Origin: Pseudomonadota bacterium
GTDB taxonomy: Bacteria; Bdellovibrionota; Bacteriovoracia; Bacteriovoracales; Bacteriovoracaceae
Assembly: GCA_027488375.1 (NCBI GenBank)
Contig: JAIYBW010000007.1
Span: forward strand, 1-37,082
DNA: 37,082 nt
Reading direction: 5' to 3'
Shown here: positions 1 to 7,857 of the stretch, in pieces
How the letters are laid out: each line of letters starts with the position of its first letter
Numbering within the stretch: the first letter of the stretch is position 1
The notes under the pieces: model-generated
What the model saw: the letters and a program-made list of their open reading frames with translations, nothing else
Database searches by the model: none
Told to the model about the DNA's origin: nothing
Translations under genes and position numbers: made by a program

Positions 1-60
1 CAGTAGTTGTTCCACCAGTAGTTGTTCCACCAGTAGTTGTTCCACCAGTAGTTGTTCCGC
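1..60 (-). repeat. 15-bp tandem repeat (four copies visible) coding GTTTG units
   Basis: The unit cagtagttgttccac occurs four times in a row from position 1. The last copy differs near its end (ccgcc), and the array may continue outside the window. In the long frame of the lipoprotein gene each unit encodes Gly-Thr-Thr-Thr-Gly. Because 15 is divisible by three, copy-number change would lengthen or shorten the protein without shifting frame. Confidence 0.9.
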
Positions 61-999
61 CACCGCAACCAAACTCCGGAACCGAAGCCATAAGGGAGGA
101 AGTTCCTCTTTTTGAAATAGTTGTAAGAAAATACAAAGCAGAAATACTAGGCGGGGTATTAGTAAAGTACTTGTGATCAAAAGTGCTATAATTAAAATTA
201 AGACCCTCGCGAAGCTCGAAAACTGCGCTCTTATCTGTCGTACAATTGTTACTGTCAAAGAGTTCAATGATGACTGGGACACCTTTGGCCGGCAAACGAA
301 ATGATGGTGTTGTGGTAGATCGGCCCTGGTCTAATTGTACGCAGTAATCAAGTGGTGAATTAGGTAATGGTGGCAGTCCTTGGCGGATAGCGGGGATCCT
401 AATTTTCGCTGAACCTGCCCAGATTTTTAAGTCAGGACTAATATTAGTATTGGTTGAACAATAATCAATGTTGTTGTTAGCGGCAGTGAGTGGTAATGGG
501 GTCGCATTAGTTGTATTAGTGTAAAAACTTCCGCAGGTCACAATGTTCGTGAGTTTAAATTGCAGATTTGTAGCATCAAAGTTACCACCGAATTCTGTAT
601 GGCTACAATTTGAATATTCAAGATCCAAAACCACCGTTTTTTCATCTGAATCGAGATTCACTTGGGTTATTGCACATTTCGATTTCCCTTGAAAGGGATC
701 TGGGGTTGCATTTGTATGCTCCCATCCTACCGCTGCAAAAGTCCAAATACCCTTATCTATTTCTACTTCAGCGGTGTTGTTGGAGGCACCGGCTGTATAA
801 GGAACTGGCATTGAAAAGAATTTTCCACCAGCAGAACGACCATAAAAAACAAGTCCACCTTTGTAGGTGTTGTTACCGATGGCCATACTATTAGTCACTT
901 TTAGAGTGGTTTTACTAGTAGGCACACCACAAGCGCTCAATAAAAATATCGAGGAGATTGTGAGCAAGAATGAAATCAGCTTAGTGGTTAATTTCATAA
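1..999 (-). CDS. Partial lipoprotein with Gly/Thr tandem repeats; apparent -1 frameshift after the signal peptide
   Basis: The ATG at 999 opens a clear lipoprotein signal peptide (MKLTTKLISF..., lipobox LSAC, Cys23) that reads only 34 codons before a TGA at 897-895. From codon GTG at 898-896 the -1 frame is open without a stop to the window edge (about 300 codons). It encodes a Thr/Asn/Ser-rich, cysteine-containing exported-type sequence ending in GTTTG repeats. The join is the heptamer A-AAA-AAG (904-898) in the signal-peptide frame, immediately before the TGA. Neither frame alone makes sense: the long frame has no signal peptide and is closed upstream by TAA at 916-914. I read this as one gene, either truly frameshifted, decoded by slippage, or carrying a homopolymer sequencing error. 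The C-terminus lies beyond position 1. The function is not recognised; it is probably a surface or outer-membrane lipoprotein. Confidence 0.75.
895..904 (-). other. Slippery heptamer A-AAA-AAG followed by TGA
   Basis: Read on the minus strand, codons CTA AAA AAG TGA of the signal-peptide frame contain A-AAA-AAG, the best-known bacterial -1 slippage heptamer. A one-base backward slip continues as GTG ACT AAT in exactly the frame that stays open for about 300 codons. I see no convincing upstream Shine-Dalgarno stimulator or strong downstream hairpin, so programmed frameshifting is not proved. A 6-versus-7 A homopolymer error would give the same picture. Confidence 0.6.
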
Positions 1000-1348
1000 A
1001 TCCATTTTATCATTTGGCCTCAAATTGAATTGAGACCTTAGGCTTATCGGAGAATAATTAAAGAGTTTTAGTAATTGGAATCACATCGATTTTTTATATT
1101 TATTAGTCTTTAATAGTACTCAGGTATTTTAAAGGTAGATCAAATGTCTTGAGATTATTTGCCAAATAAATGAGTCAAAATTTTTCCAAGTGGTTAATTT
1201 AATGAGTGAATTTTTCTCGTGATTGCCGACTTGGTTGATTGAGTATTCGGCTAACTTTTATGATCCCAAGTCGGTAATTTCTGCACCTTAGAAGCTTAAA
1301 TTGTTTGGGCCTCACTTAAAGCTATAATAAACACCTGAGGTGTCTTCC
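1000..1348. promoter_or_regulatory. Divergent intergenic region with a 13-bp inverted repeat (arms 1222-1234 and 1266-1278)
   Basis: This is a non-coding gap of about 350 bases between the divergent lipoprotein and FecR-domain genes. The arms attgccgacttgg and ccaagtcggtaat pair along all 13 positions (one G-T wobble) around a 31-base loop. The right arm ends about 70 bases before the ATG at 1349. An imperfect direct repeat aatgagt...atttttc lies at 1169 and 1201, 32 bases apart. I see no T-run after the hairpin, so an operator or structured 5' leader is more likely than a terminator. No convincing sigma-70 boxes could be assigned by eye. Confidence 0.55.
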
Positions 1349-2683
1349 ATGAAGATCATTTTAAGTTTGTGTTTATTTTTAGTTTTATTAAGTACTCTTT
1401 TTGCCCAAGAAGGGCAGGGAGAAGGTGCTAAAGTCGCCGTCGTCTCGATGTTGAGAGGAGACGTTGATGTTATGATTCTTGGTAAAACGATTAAGCTTAA
1501 AAAAGATGATTGGGTGAGGGAAGGCTCAGTTGTTAAGACCGCTGAAAAAAGTTTTGCGAAGCTCGTTTTTATCGATAAGTCAGCGATGAACATTGGACCA
1601 AACTCTCAAGTTAAGATTACCAAGTTTACAGGGAACGATACGGGCATCATTGATCTTGTTAAAGGTAAAATTCGCTCTCAAGTGACTAAAGACTACTTAC
1701 AGATGAAAGAGCAAGGTAAGAGTAAAGTTTTTATCAAGACTCCAAATGCCGTCATGGGTATTCGCGGAACAGATTTCATGATTGCGACCAACGAGAAAAC
1801 AACCTCGGCCATTTTATTTGAAGGAAGCGTGGTCTTTGCTAAAAATGATAATTTTAAAGAAAGATCAACTGAGCGCTTAGAAAATATTGTGAACCAAGGT
1901 GTTCGTATACATCCTGGAGAGTTTTCTGTCGTTGATCAAACTCGTAACCGTCCAACTGAGCCTGCGGTTCTCAATATTGAACAAAGAGAAGTCCTGGAAA
2001 AAAGTGGGAACTTCGATACTGAGAGGGCCCCAGACAGTGCTCAAGAAGTTAAAAATTCTCAAAAGTCAGTCGTCCCTGAAGGTCTCGATGGCGCTACAGT
2101 GAGCAATAATTCTGAAGTGATCAAAACAGAAGTCCAAGTGGCCGCTCCCGAAGTAAAAAATGAAAATCCTCAGGTCAATCCAAATGGATTTATAGAAGGT
2201 GATAAAGTGAAGCCGGCCAATGGCTCATTTGTTCACATTGATTCAGGGACTATTATTCCCCCAGGTCAGGGCAGTGTTCTCGATGCCAATACTAACACCT
2301 ACATCCCAGGGCCAGGACAAGGTGAAGTGAATAATGTAGGTGAGTATGTGCCACCTAAAAATGTGGAAATCACGAGTGATGGTAAGCTTATGGTTGCCTT
2401 TAAGGATGAAACAGGCACCATTAAGATTCAAGAAATTCCTAAACCTGCACCTACTATTGTTCAGCAGCCTCCAGTCAACCTTGCTCATATCGGAACTATT
2501 CTCACTAATAATCCATCACTCGTTCAGCCGGGAGCTCCGTTGAACAATGACATTATTAACCGTCGATTCCTGCCGAATGGATTAAATGACGTCAATAATT
2601 TACAACAAAATAATAGTGGAACTTCAAGTCATATAGAAAACTACATCAATACGAAATCAAAAGTGATTATCATTGGTCAATAG
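1349..2683 (+). CDS. Exported FecR-domain protein
   Basis: This 444-residue protein has a cleavable signal peptide (MKIILSLCLFL..., predicted cut LFA|QEG near residue 19). Roughly residues 25-175 form a FecR domain: a VSMLRGDV-like start, a WVREGSVVKT segment, a LVFIDKSAMNIGPNSQVKI stretch, and the conserved TPNAVMGIRGTDF block followed by an LFEGSV strand. The C-terminal half is Pro/Asn/Val-rich and low in complexity, without a recognised domain. I chose ATG 1349 because GAGG at 1337-1340 sits eight bases upstream; the GTG at 1340 overlaps that site. There is no sigma factor next to it, so it is probably not a classical FecR anti-sigma regulator. FecR domains paired with TPR/barrel proteins usually belong to envelope or surface systems. 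It lies 20 bases before the barrel protein, probably in one operon. Confidence 0.85.
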   Translation: MKIILSLCLFLVLLSTLFAQEGQGEGAKVAVVSMLRGDVDVMILGKTIKLKKDDWVREGSVVKTAEKSFAKLVFIDKSAMNIGPNSQVKITKFTGNDTGIIDLVKGKIRSQVTKDYLQMKEQGKSKVFIKTPNAVMGIRGTDFMIATNEKTTSAILFEGSVVFAKNDNFKERSTERLENIVNQGVRIHPGEFSVVDQTRNRPTEPAVLNIEQREVLEKSGNFDTERAPDSAQEVKNSQKSVVPEGLDGATVSNNSEVIKTEVQVAAPEVKNENPQVNPNGFIEGDKVKPANGSFVHIDSGTIIPPGQGSVLDANTNTYIPGPGQGEVNNVGEYVPPKNVEITSDGKLMVAFKDETGTIKIQEIPKPAPTIVQQPPVNLAHIGTILTNNPSLVQPGAPLNNDIINRRFLPNGLNDVNNLQQNNSGTSSHIENYINTKSKVIIIGQ

Positions 2684-2703
2684 TTTGAGTTGCAGGACGT
2701 TGG

Positions 2704-4317
2704 ATGAAGAGATTTGCATGGATGCTTTTGATTTGTCTTTGTGCTAATTTATGGGCACAAGAAAGTTCTATTGAACTCAATCAAGCAGAGCAAAACCAGA
2801 TTTTTAAAACATCATTTGCCTATTATCAGCTTGGAAAATACCAGACAACAATTGAGGAGCTGACGCAAACTGAAAATCTTCAGGGGGCAAATCTTTCTAA
2901 GCCTCAGCAAGGTTTAATCGCCTACTGGAAAGGTCTTTGTTACAACAGAATAAAAGATTTTGAAAATGCCTCGATTGAATTTAGTAAGGCCTTAGGATTA
3001 GATTATTCACCTGTTGATATCAATTATGAGTACGGGCAATCACTCTATGCCTCAGAAAAATTAGCTGAGGCCCGGCTTCAATTTCGTGAATCATTAAGAA
3101 AAAAGTTTAAACGGGCGGTTTCACTTTACTACATTGCTTATCTCTCAAATGCCCTAGGAGAAAAGAAAAAGGCCATCTCTTTTTATAAAGCGGTAGATAA
3201 ACTTTCTGATGAAGAGGCCAAAGAAATTAAGCAAGCGGCTGAAATGCAGATTGCCGATATCTATTTAGAACAGGTCGAAAAACATCCTGATGCATTTAGG
3301 GCCGTCGAATCGACAATTATTCCGCAATATCGTGAAGCCCTGGCCGTAGATCCTGATTCAATCCTGGCCCAACAGATTGAAAGAAAAATCCGGGAACTCC
3401 AATTAAAGTATGACCTCATTTTATTAAAACTAAGAAACGGTCGACCAACTTTGCAGCCTCCCTATTTTATGCGAGTTGCTTTCGATGGCGGAGTGGATTC
3501 CAATGTTACCTTTTCTCCTAAAGAACAAGAGGTCTCTGCTTCAAAACAGTCATCTCCCTTTCTGAAAACAGATGCAATGGGGCGCTATACATTTTATCAA
3601 AGTGATTATTTTAGCTTCTCTCCTGAAATTCGCTTTAACTACACAAAGTATTTTAGCGAGGAGCAAGAAGTTTACAGGAATGATAATTACCTCGTTGCAC
3701 CCGCAGTTCGAACTTCTTATGAGCATGAGCTCTGGAAAAAACCAGCTTCCTTTTTAGTGGATTATGACTTCAATCAAGTTCAACGGGATATTGATGGAGA
3801 AAAAAAACTCACTTTTGCCTCAAGGTCTCATACGTTTATGCTAGGTGAGAGGTTTAATTATTTTTCTTGGGGAGAGTCTATCCTCAGGTTGAGACGTCGT
3901 CAGTTTGATAGTTATGAAGATAGTGGAGATTCAATAACAACGAGTTTGGTCTTTGAGCAAATAAGAAATTTCTCCATGAATACACTTCTACTTTATGCTA
4001 GCTTTGATATGCTGAGAGTACGCGATGACTTCTACGATTCAAATTCTCAAACGATTCGTGCTGACTTCATTTTTTCAAGGTTTCAAGATTACTTTACACC
4101 AAGTATTGGGTTTGGGCTGACTCTTGTGAACCCCTACAATAATACTGTTCGTGGTTTTGAATATTTGCTCAACCCAAACATGCGTCTCTCTAAGACATTT
4201 GGCAAAAGCTGGCGGGGAAACCTGAAAGCGGATTTCCAAGATTACTCTTCCAAAGACACTGAAAACTACGCTTATCAAAAATACACTTACAGCTTTGAAT
4301 TAGAATATCTTTTTTAA
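2704..4317 (+). CDS. TPR-containing outer-membrane beta-barrel protein
   Basis: This is a 537-residue protein with a signal peptide (MKRFAWMLLICLC..., cut near LWA|QES). Residues about 30-230 are helical and TPR-like, with alternating small and aromatic residues (for example GKYQTTIEELTQ, FENASIEFSKALGLDY and KKAISFYKAVDKL). From about residue 250 the protein switches to alternating aromatic/polar strands typical of an outer-membrane barrel, and it ends in Leu-Phe, the usual C-terminal Phe signal for BAM insertion. The fold recalls TPR-barrel proteins such as surface-lipoprotein-assembly-modifier (Slam/DUF560-type) proteins, but this is resemblance of architecture only. AGGA near 2692 supports the ATG. 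Its stop shares TTAA with the stop of the convergent histidine kinase. It is likely co-transcribed with the FecR-domain gene and may display or export it; that is inference. Confidence 0.8.
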   Translation: MKRFAWMLLICLCANLWAQESSIELNQAEQNQIFKTSFAYYQLGKYQTTIEELTQTENLQGANLSKPQQGLIAYWKGLCYNRIKDFENASIEFSKALGLDYSPVDINYEYGQSLYASEKLAEARLQFRESLRKKFKRAVSLYYIAYLSNALGEKKKAISFYKAVDKLSDEEAKEIKQAAEMQIADIYLEQVEKHPDAFRAVESTIIPQYREALAVDPDSILAQQIERKIRELQLKYDLILLKLRNGRPTLQPPYFMRVAFDGGVDSNVTFSPKEQEVSASKQSSPFLKTDAMGRYTFYQSDYFSFSPEIRFNYTKYFSEEQEVYRNDNYLVAPAVRTSYEHELWKKPASFLVDYDFNQVQRDIDGEKKLTFASRSHTFMLGERFNYFSWGESILRLRRRQFDSYEDSGDSITTSLVFEQIRNFSMNTLLLYASFDMLRVRDDFYDSNSQTIRADFIFSRFQDYFTPSIGFGLTLVNPYNNTVRGFEYLLNPNMRLSKTFGKSWRGNLKADFQDYSSKDTENYAYQKYTYSFELEYLF

Positions 4318-6071
4318 GTTATAGGCAATTCAATAATAAAATCAGTTCCATTTTTTTCATCGCTTTCGGCCCAAATCTTGCCTCCATGTTTAGCAATGAT
4401 ATGCTTAACAATTGAAAGGCCAAGACCGGTTCCCCGAGAGGACTCCCGAGATGAATCCACTCGATAGAAGCGTTCAAAAATCCTTTGAAGATGCTCTTTA
4501 GGAATACCTGGACCGTTATCTGAAACAACAATAAAAGATTTGTGGTCTTTTTGAAAACTTGAAACCTTGATTGAGATTTCATCACCCGAATACTTGCACG
4601 AGTTGTCGATCAGATTTGCAAGAACTTGTTCGATGAGTCTCGGAACTCCTTTCACTGAATCACATTTAAGGTCAGATGAGAGGTTGATTTTCTTTTCTGG
4701 ATAGTTCGTAATAATACTTTGCCCTACATTTGAGTAGAGTTCATTTAGGTCAATATCCTCAAAGGCCATATTCTTTTGGGATTCAATGACAGACAAGTTT
4801 AAAAGATCAGTAAAAAGGGCAATCATTCTTTCCGTGTTAGAATTAATTTTATCCATAAAGCTGTGTAAGGAAGGATCAATTTTACTTTTTTGCGAGCTAA
4901 GGAGCTGTGTGTAGCCTTTAATTGAGGTGAGTGGGGTCCTGATCTCATGGGAGATATTCGCCACAAAATCGACTCGCATTTGTTCAGTTTTCTTAAACTC
5001 AGTGACGTCGTAAAAAACCCCTAGAGCTCCGGTTATACTACCCTCAGAATTTCTTAAGGCTGAAACAGTGAGGTCGAAGGTCTTTTCAGTGTGAGTATCT
5101 GAAATATTCGTGAGCCCTGACAAGGAGATTGATTTTCCAGAAGTAAGCACTTTTTTAAATGTCTCAAGAACATCTTGATGTTTTATCACATGCCAGATTT
5201 TAGTGGTAATTTCATCATAGCCCTTTTCGGAGGGAAAAGATTTGTGAAACTTCTCATTTGAAAAGATGATCGTTTCAAAGGGATCAATCGCAACTATCTT
5301 GTCGTGAATTGATTCAAGAATCGTTTTGACTTTCTCATCTTCTGATTTTGATTTTGACAACTGTTGCTTAATTTCTTTTTCCGCTGAACTCAGAGCTTCT
5401 TCAATTCTTCGCCACTCATCTTTTCGGTAGTAGAGTTCCAGATTTTTACTAAAAGGAATCCCACTTTCAAATTGTTGAACTTTTCCAAGGATCGAACTTA
5501 GGGGTCTGGTGGCCTGATGGAAAAGAAAAAGAAAGAGAATATAGCTCACAATAGCAATCGGAATTATTCGATAAAAAATAATTCGATCAAAGCGGTTCAT
5601 GTTATCTTTCATCGACGTAATAGGGACAACCTTTCTTAAAATGAGATTATCGGAAATTTTCAAGGCCGCAAAAAGTGATTGAGTCTGAAAAAAATCACTA
5701 AAACGTAGCTGGGCATAAAAATCTTCTGTGATGGCTTTTGTAAGTTCCGTTTTATCCTTAATGAATTTTCCGTCATTTTTTTCTTGAGTGTCACAGAGGA
5801 TAAGCCCTTCAGGTGTGCTCAGTGTGTATCTCACATTTTTTGGGTGAATTTGTGTGCACCATTTTTTCCAATCAATTTGACCTTGATCAATTGTCGCTTT
5901 TATTGTTTTTAAACTTTCCTCTGTTTCTAGGCGAATTTGAGAGACAAGGCCTTCTTTGTATGAAGAACGATAAAAAAAGAGAATTAGGAAAAGAGAAGGA
6001 ATGAAAATGAGAAAAGATATTCGGGCAATTCTAAAAAAATAGAACCACGGATAAAAGGTTTTAGAGGGCAT
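4314..6071 (-). CDS. PhoR-type sensor histidine kinase
   Basis: This is the membrane sensor kinase that autophosphorylates and passes phosphate to the response regulator encoded just upstream. It has 585 residues from ATG 6071. A first membrane helix lies around residues 15-35 and a second around 165-190, flanking a periplasmic sensor region of about 125 residues. A HAMP-like linker, a PAS domain (about 245-360) and the HisKA box with phosphoacceptor His375 (FVANISHEIRTPL) follow. The ATPase N box is EQVLANLIDNSCKYS, and the glycine boxes are SDNGPGIP and GTGLGLSIVKH. A GTG at 6095 would add eight residues but has no ribosome site; ATG 6071 overlaps the regulator's end by 11 bases, suggesting translational coupling. 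The signal sensed is unknown. The phosphate-type PhoR assignment is by architecture only, as no pst/pho genes are nearby. Confidence 0.9.
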   Translation of the reverse strand: MPSKTFYPWFYFFRIARISFLIFIPSLFLILFFYRSSYKEGLVSQIRLETEESLKTIKATIDQGQIDWKKWCTQIHPKNVRYTLSTPEGLILCDTQEKNDGKFIKDKTELTKAITEDFYAQLRFSDFFQTQSLFAALKISDNLILRKVVPITSMKDNMNRFDRIIFYRIIPIAIVSYILFLFLFHQATRPLSSILGKVQQFESGIPFSKNLELYYRKDEWRRIEEALSSAEKEIKQQLSKSKSEDEKVKTILESIHDKIVAIDPFETIIFSNEKFHKSFPSEKGYDEITTKIWHVIKHQDVLETFKKVLTSGKSISLSGLTNISDTHTEKTFDLTVSALRNSEGSITGALGVFYDVTEFKKTEQMRVDFVANISHEIRTPLTSIKGYTQLLSSQKSKIDPSLHSFMDKINSNTERMIALFTDLLNLSVIESQKNMAFEDIDLNELYSNVGQSIITNYPEKKINLSSDLKCDSVKGVPRLIEQVLANLIDNSCKYSGDEISIKVSSFQKDHKSFIVVSDNGPGIPKEHLQRIFERFYRVDSSRESSRGTGLGLSIVKHIIAKHGGKIWAESDEKNGTDFIIELPIT

Positions 6072-6759
6072 CTTTAAATCTGTATCCAATTCCACGAATT
6101 GTTTCGATCATGTTGGCCGCAGCTCCCATCTTTTTTCGAAGTCCAGCGATATGAGTATCAACAGTTCGTCCTGTTACAAAAATATTATCACCCTGAATGC
6201 TATTGATGAACTGGTCTCTCGTATAGACGTGCCCAGGTTTTTGAGCGAGAAGCAGTAAAATTTTAAATTCCGTTGAGGTCAGAGAGATTTCTTCTTTCTC
6301 AACCCACACGCGACACTTAGAGCTTTCAATCTTTAGGATATCAAAATCAAGTAGATTTTTATTGGATGTCTCTTGGATCGCTGATTGTCTTAGTTGAACT
6401 CGCACTCTTGCTTGAAGAACATTGAGGTCAAAAGGTTTTGTAATGTAATCATCTGCACCTGCATCTAATCCTGCGACGATATTTTCAGCTTGGGTGAGGG
6501 CGGTGATCATGATGACTGGGATATGATCAAAGCGACTTTGAGATCTTATTTTTTTTGTAAATTCTAGCCCACTCATAGAGCCTGGGAGCATCCAATCAAC
6601 TAAAAAGAGATCTATCTTTTCGCCTCTCTCAAGAAATGTTACGGCCTTGTCTGCACTTTCTGCCGAAAGAACATCATGGCCTTCTGATTTAAGCTGGAAG
6701 GCAATTAAATCACGGATATCTTGCTCGTCTTCAATTACGAGGATTTGGGCTTTATTCAT
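6061..6759 (-). CDS. OmpR/PhoB-family response regulator
   Basis: This 232-residue DNA-binding regulator is paired with the kinase encoded downstream. The receiver domain (residues 1-120) has acidic pocket residues Glu10, Asp11 and Glu12, phospho-acceptor Asp55 (LFLVDW), Thr86 and Lys108 (YITKPF). The C-terminal half is a winged helix with the typical LTSTEFKILLLL start, a VYTRDQF segment, and GRTVDTHIAGLRKKMG followed by IRGIGYRF. The residue set is complete, so the protein should be phosphorylation-competent. The start is ATG 6759 with AAGG a few bases upstream. The upstream gap holds tandem 11-bp repeats that could be its own binding site. Confidence 0.93.
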   Translation of the reverse strand: MNKAQILVIEDEQDIRDLIAFQLKSEGHDVLSAESADKAVTFLERGEKIDLFLVDWMLPGSMSGLEFTKKIRSQSRFDHIPVIMITALTQAENIVAGLDAGADDYITKPFDLNVLQARVRVQLRQSAIQETSNKNLLDFDILKIESSKCRVWVEKEEISLTSTEFKILLLLAQKPGHVYTRDQFINSIQGDNIFVTGRTVDTHIAGLRKKMGAAANMIETIRGIGYRFKDAL

Positions 6760-6793
6760 ATGCCTTTTTATATCAGAACCTTACTAAAGAGGA

Positions 6794-6815
6794 AGGTTAA
6801 GATTGGGTTAAAAAA
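6794..6815. promoter_or_regulatory. Tandem 11-bp direct repeat, candidate OmpR/PhoB-family binding site
   Basis: Two head-to-tail copies, aggttaagatt and gggttaaaaaa, share the core ggttaa exactly 11 bases apart (6795 and 6806). They lie in the 86-base gap between the divergent response-regulator and LPP20-like genes. Tandem half-sites with 11-bp spacing are the known DNA format for OmpR/PhoB-family regulators. The region also contains short inverted repeats (6777-6798 and 6799-6819) that overlap these sites. Confidence 0.4.
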
Positions 6816-6845
6816 TCTTGGCTACGTGTCATTTCGCGAGTTTAA

Positions 6846-7844
6846 TTGACTTTAATACCTATCGGGTTCAAAATTTTTGTCGTCATGAACATCATTTTAT
6901 TCTTGGTACTATTATCTAGTTGCTCTCTCTTTACTCCACAAAAAAGTGGGCTCTCTGATACAGAGTCTGAAGCACCTGGTTGGGTCTATTCTCCGTATGA
7001 ATTCTGCCAAGAGGGTCGTGAGTTTTGCACTTCTGGTGAAGGTCGTACCTTAATTGAGGCCGAGACGAATGCCAAAACTCAATTGGGAAGTATTTTTGAG
7101 GTTCAGGTAAAATCTGAGTTTCAGTCTTTTACCACTTCATCTCAATCTTTTCCTTGGCAATCTCAAGTGAGAGAGGAGGCCCAGAAATCCTTATCCGAAT
7201 CAGTTGATCAAGTCCTTGAAGCGGTCGAAATCAAAAAACGATTCAAGAAAAAGGGACTCAACTATGCACTGGCCTCTCTTGATAGAGAAAAGGCTTCAGA
7301 ACTCCTAGGTGATCGTTTAAAAAAAATTGATCAAGAACTCATCGTCCTTTGGGAAAAAAAACAAAGAACAAATTTTCGTAAACTCATTAAACTTTTTTAT
7401 GAGAGAGAACGTTTAAATGAGAGATTCTCAGTCGTTTCGAATGGGCCAAGAACGTCACCAGTCTCTTGGGATCAATTAGTGAAATGGAGAGAGTCAAAGC
7501 CTAACCGAGAGGAGATCTTTTTTAAAGTCGGCCAGTCTCCAGACTGGCTAAAAGAAAAACTGGAAGAACTTCTGACTCAAGCCGGTTTTAAGCTAGTGAA
7601 AGGAAACACATCTAAAGGTGTGACTCTTCAAGTTGAGGGGATTAAAGAATTTTTGAATGTGAATGGTTTTGAAAAACATACCTTTACTCTTAGCCTTTCC
7701 AGTTTTGAAGGGGGAGAGAAGAAAAGAACCCTGAGTAAAGCAGAGACTGTTACAGGGCGAAGTCAGGCAGATGCTTTACTTAAAGTGAAATCAATTTTTA
7801 CTGAATATATTGAAGAACATTTATCAGATTTAGATTTAGATTAA
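6846..7844 (+). CDS. LPP20-like lipoprotein
   Basis: This 332-residue lipoprotein has lipobox LSSC (Cys26 from the TTG at 6846). The mature part begins with APGWVYSP and a GEGRTLIEAETNAKTQLG segment, the style of LPP20-family lipoproteins (short conserved Trp, then a Gly-rich turn and an Ala-rich helix). A long charged helical region and a C-terminal alpha/beta part follow. The start is uncertain. The TTG at 6846 gives a signal peptide with a lysine before the hydrophobic core and has GAG upstream; the ATG at 6885 gives a shorter signal peptide with no charged residue and no ribosome site. It is first of four consecutive lipoprotein genes on this strand and divergent from the two-component system, which might control it. 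Its biochemical role is unknown. Confidence 0.75.
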   Translation: MTLIPIGFKIFVVMNIILFLVLLSSCSLFTPQKSGLSDTESEAPGWVYSPYEFCQEGREFCTSGEGRTLIEAETNAKTQLGSIFEVQVKSEFQSFTTSSQSFPWQSQVREEAQKSLSESVDQVLEAVEIKKRFKKKGLNYALASLDREKASELLGDRLKKIDQELIVLWEKKQRTNFRKLIKLFYERERLNERFSVVSNGPRTSPVSWDQLVKWRESKPNREEIFFKVGQSPDWLKEKLEELLTQAGFKLVKGNTSKGVTLQVEGIKEFLNVNGFEKHTFTLSLSSFEGGEKKRTLSKAETVTGRSQADALLKVKSIFTEYIEEHLSDLDLD

Positions 7845-7857
7845 AAAAGGAGCTCAC

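Noticed and set aside
1..60. CRISPR array
   Set aside because: The units are 15 bases, contiguous without spacers and in-frame coding.
610..894. Plus-strand 94-codon frame
   Set aside because: It lies wholly inside the -1 lipoprotein body on the other strand, has no good ribosome site and a random-looking composition.
1340..1348. GTG start for the FecR-domain protein
   Set aside because: It overlaps its own ribosome site; ATG 1349 has GAGG at proper distance and begins a clean signal peptide.
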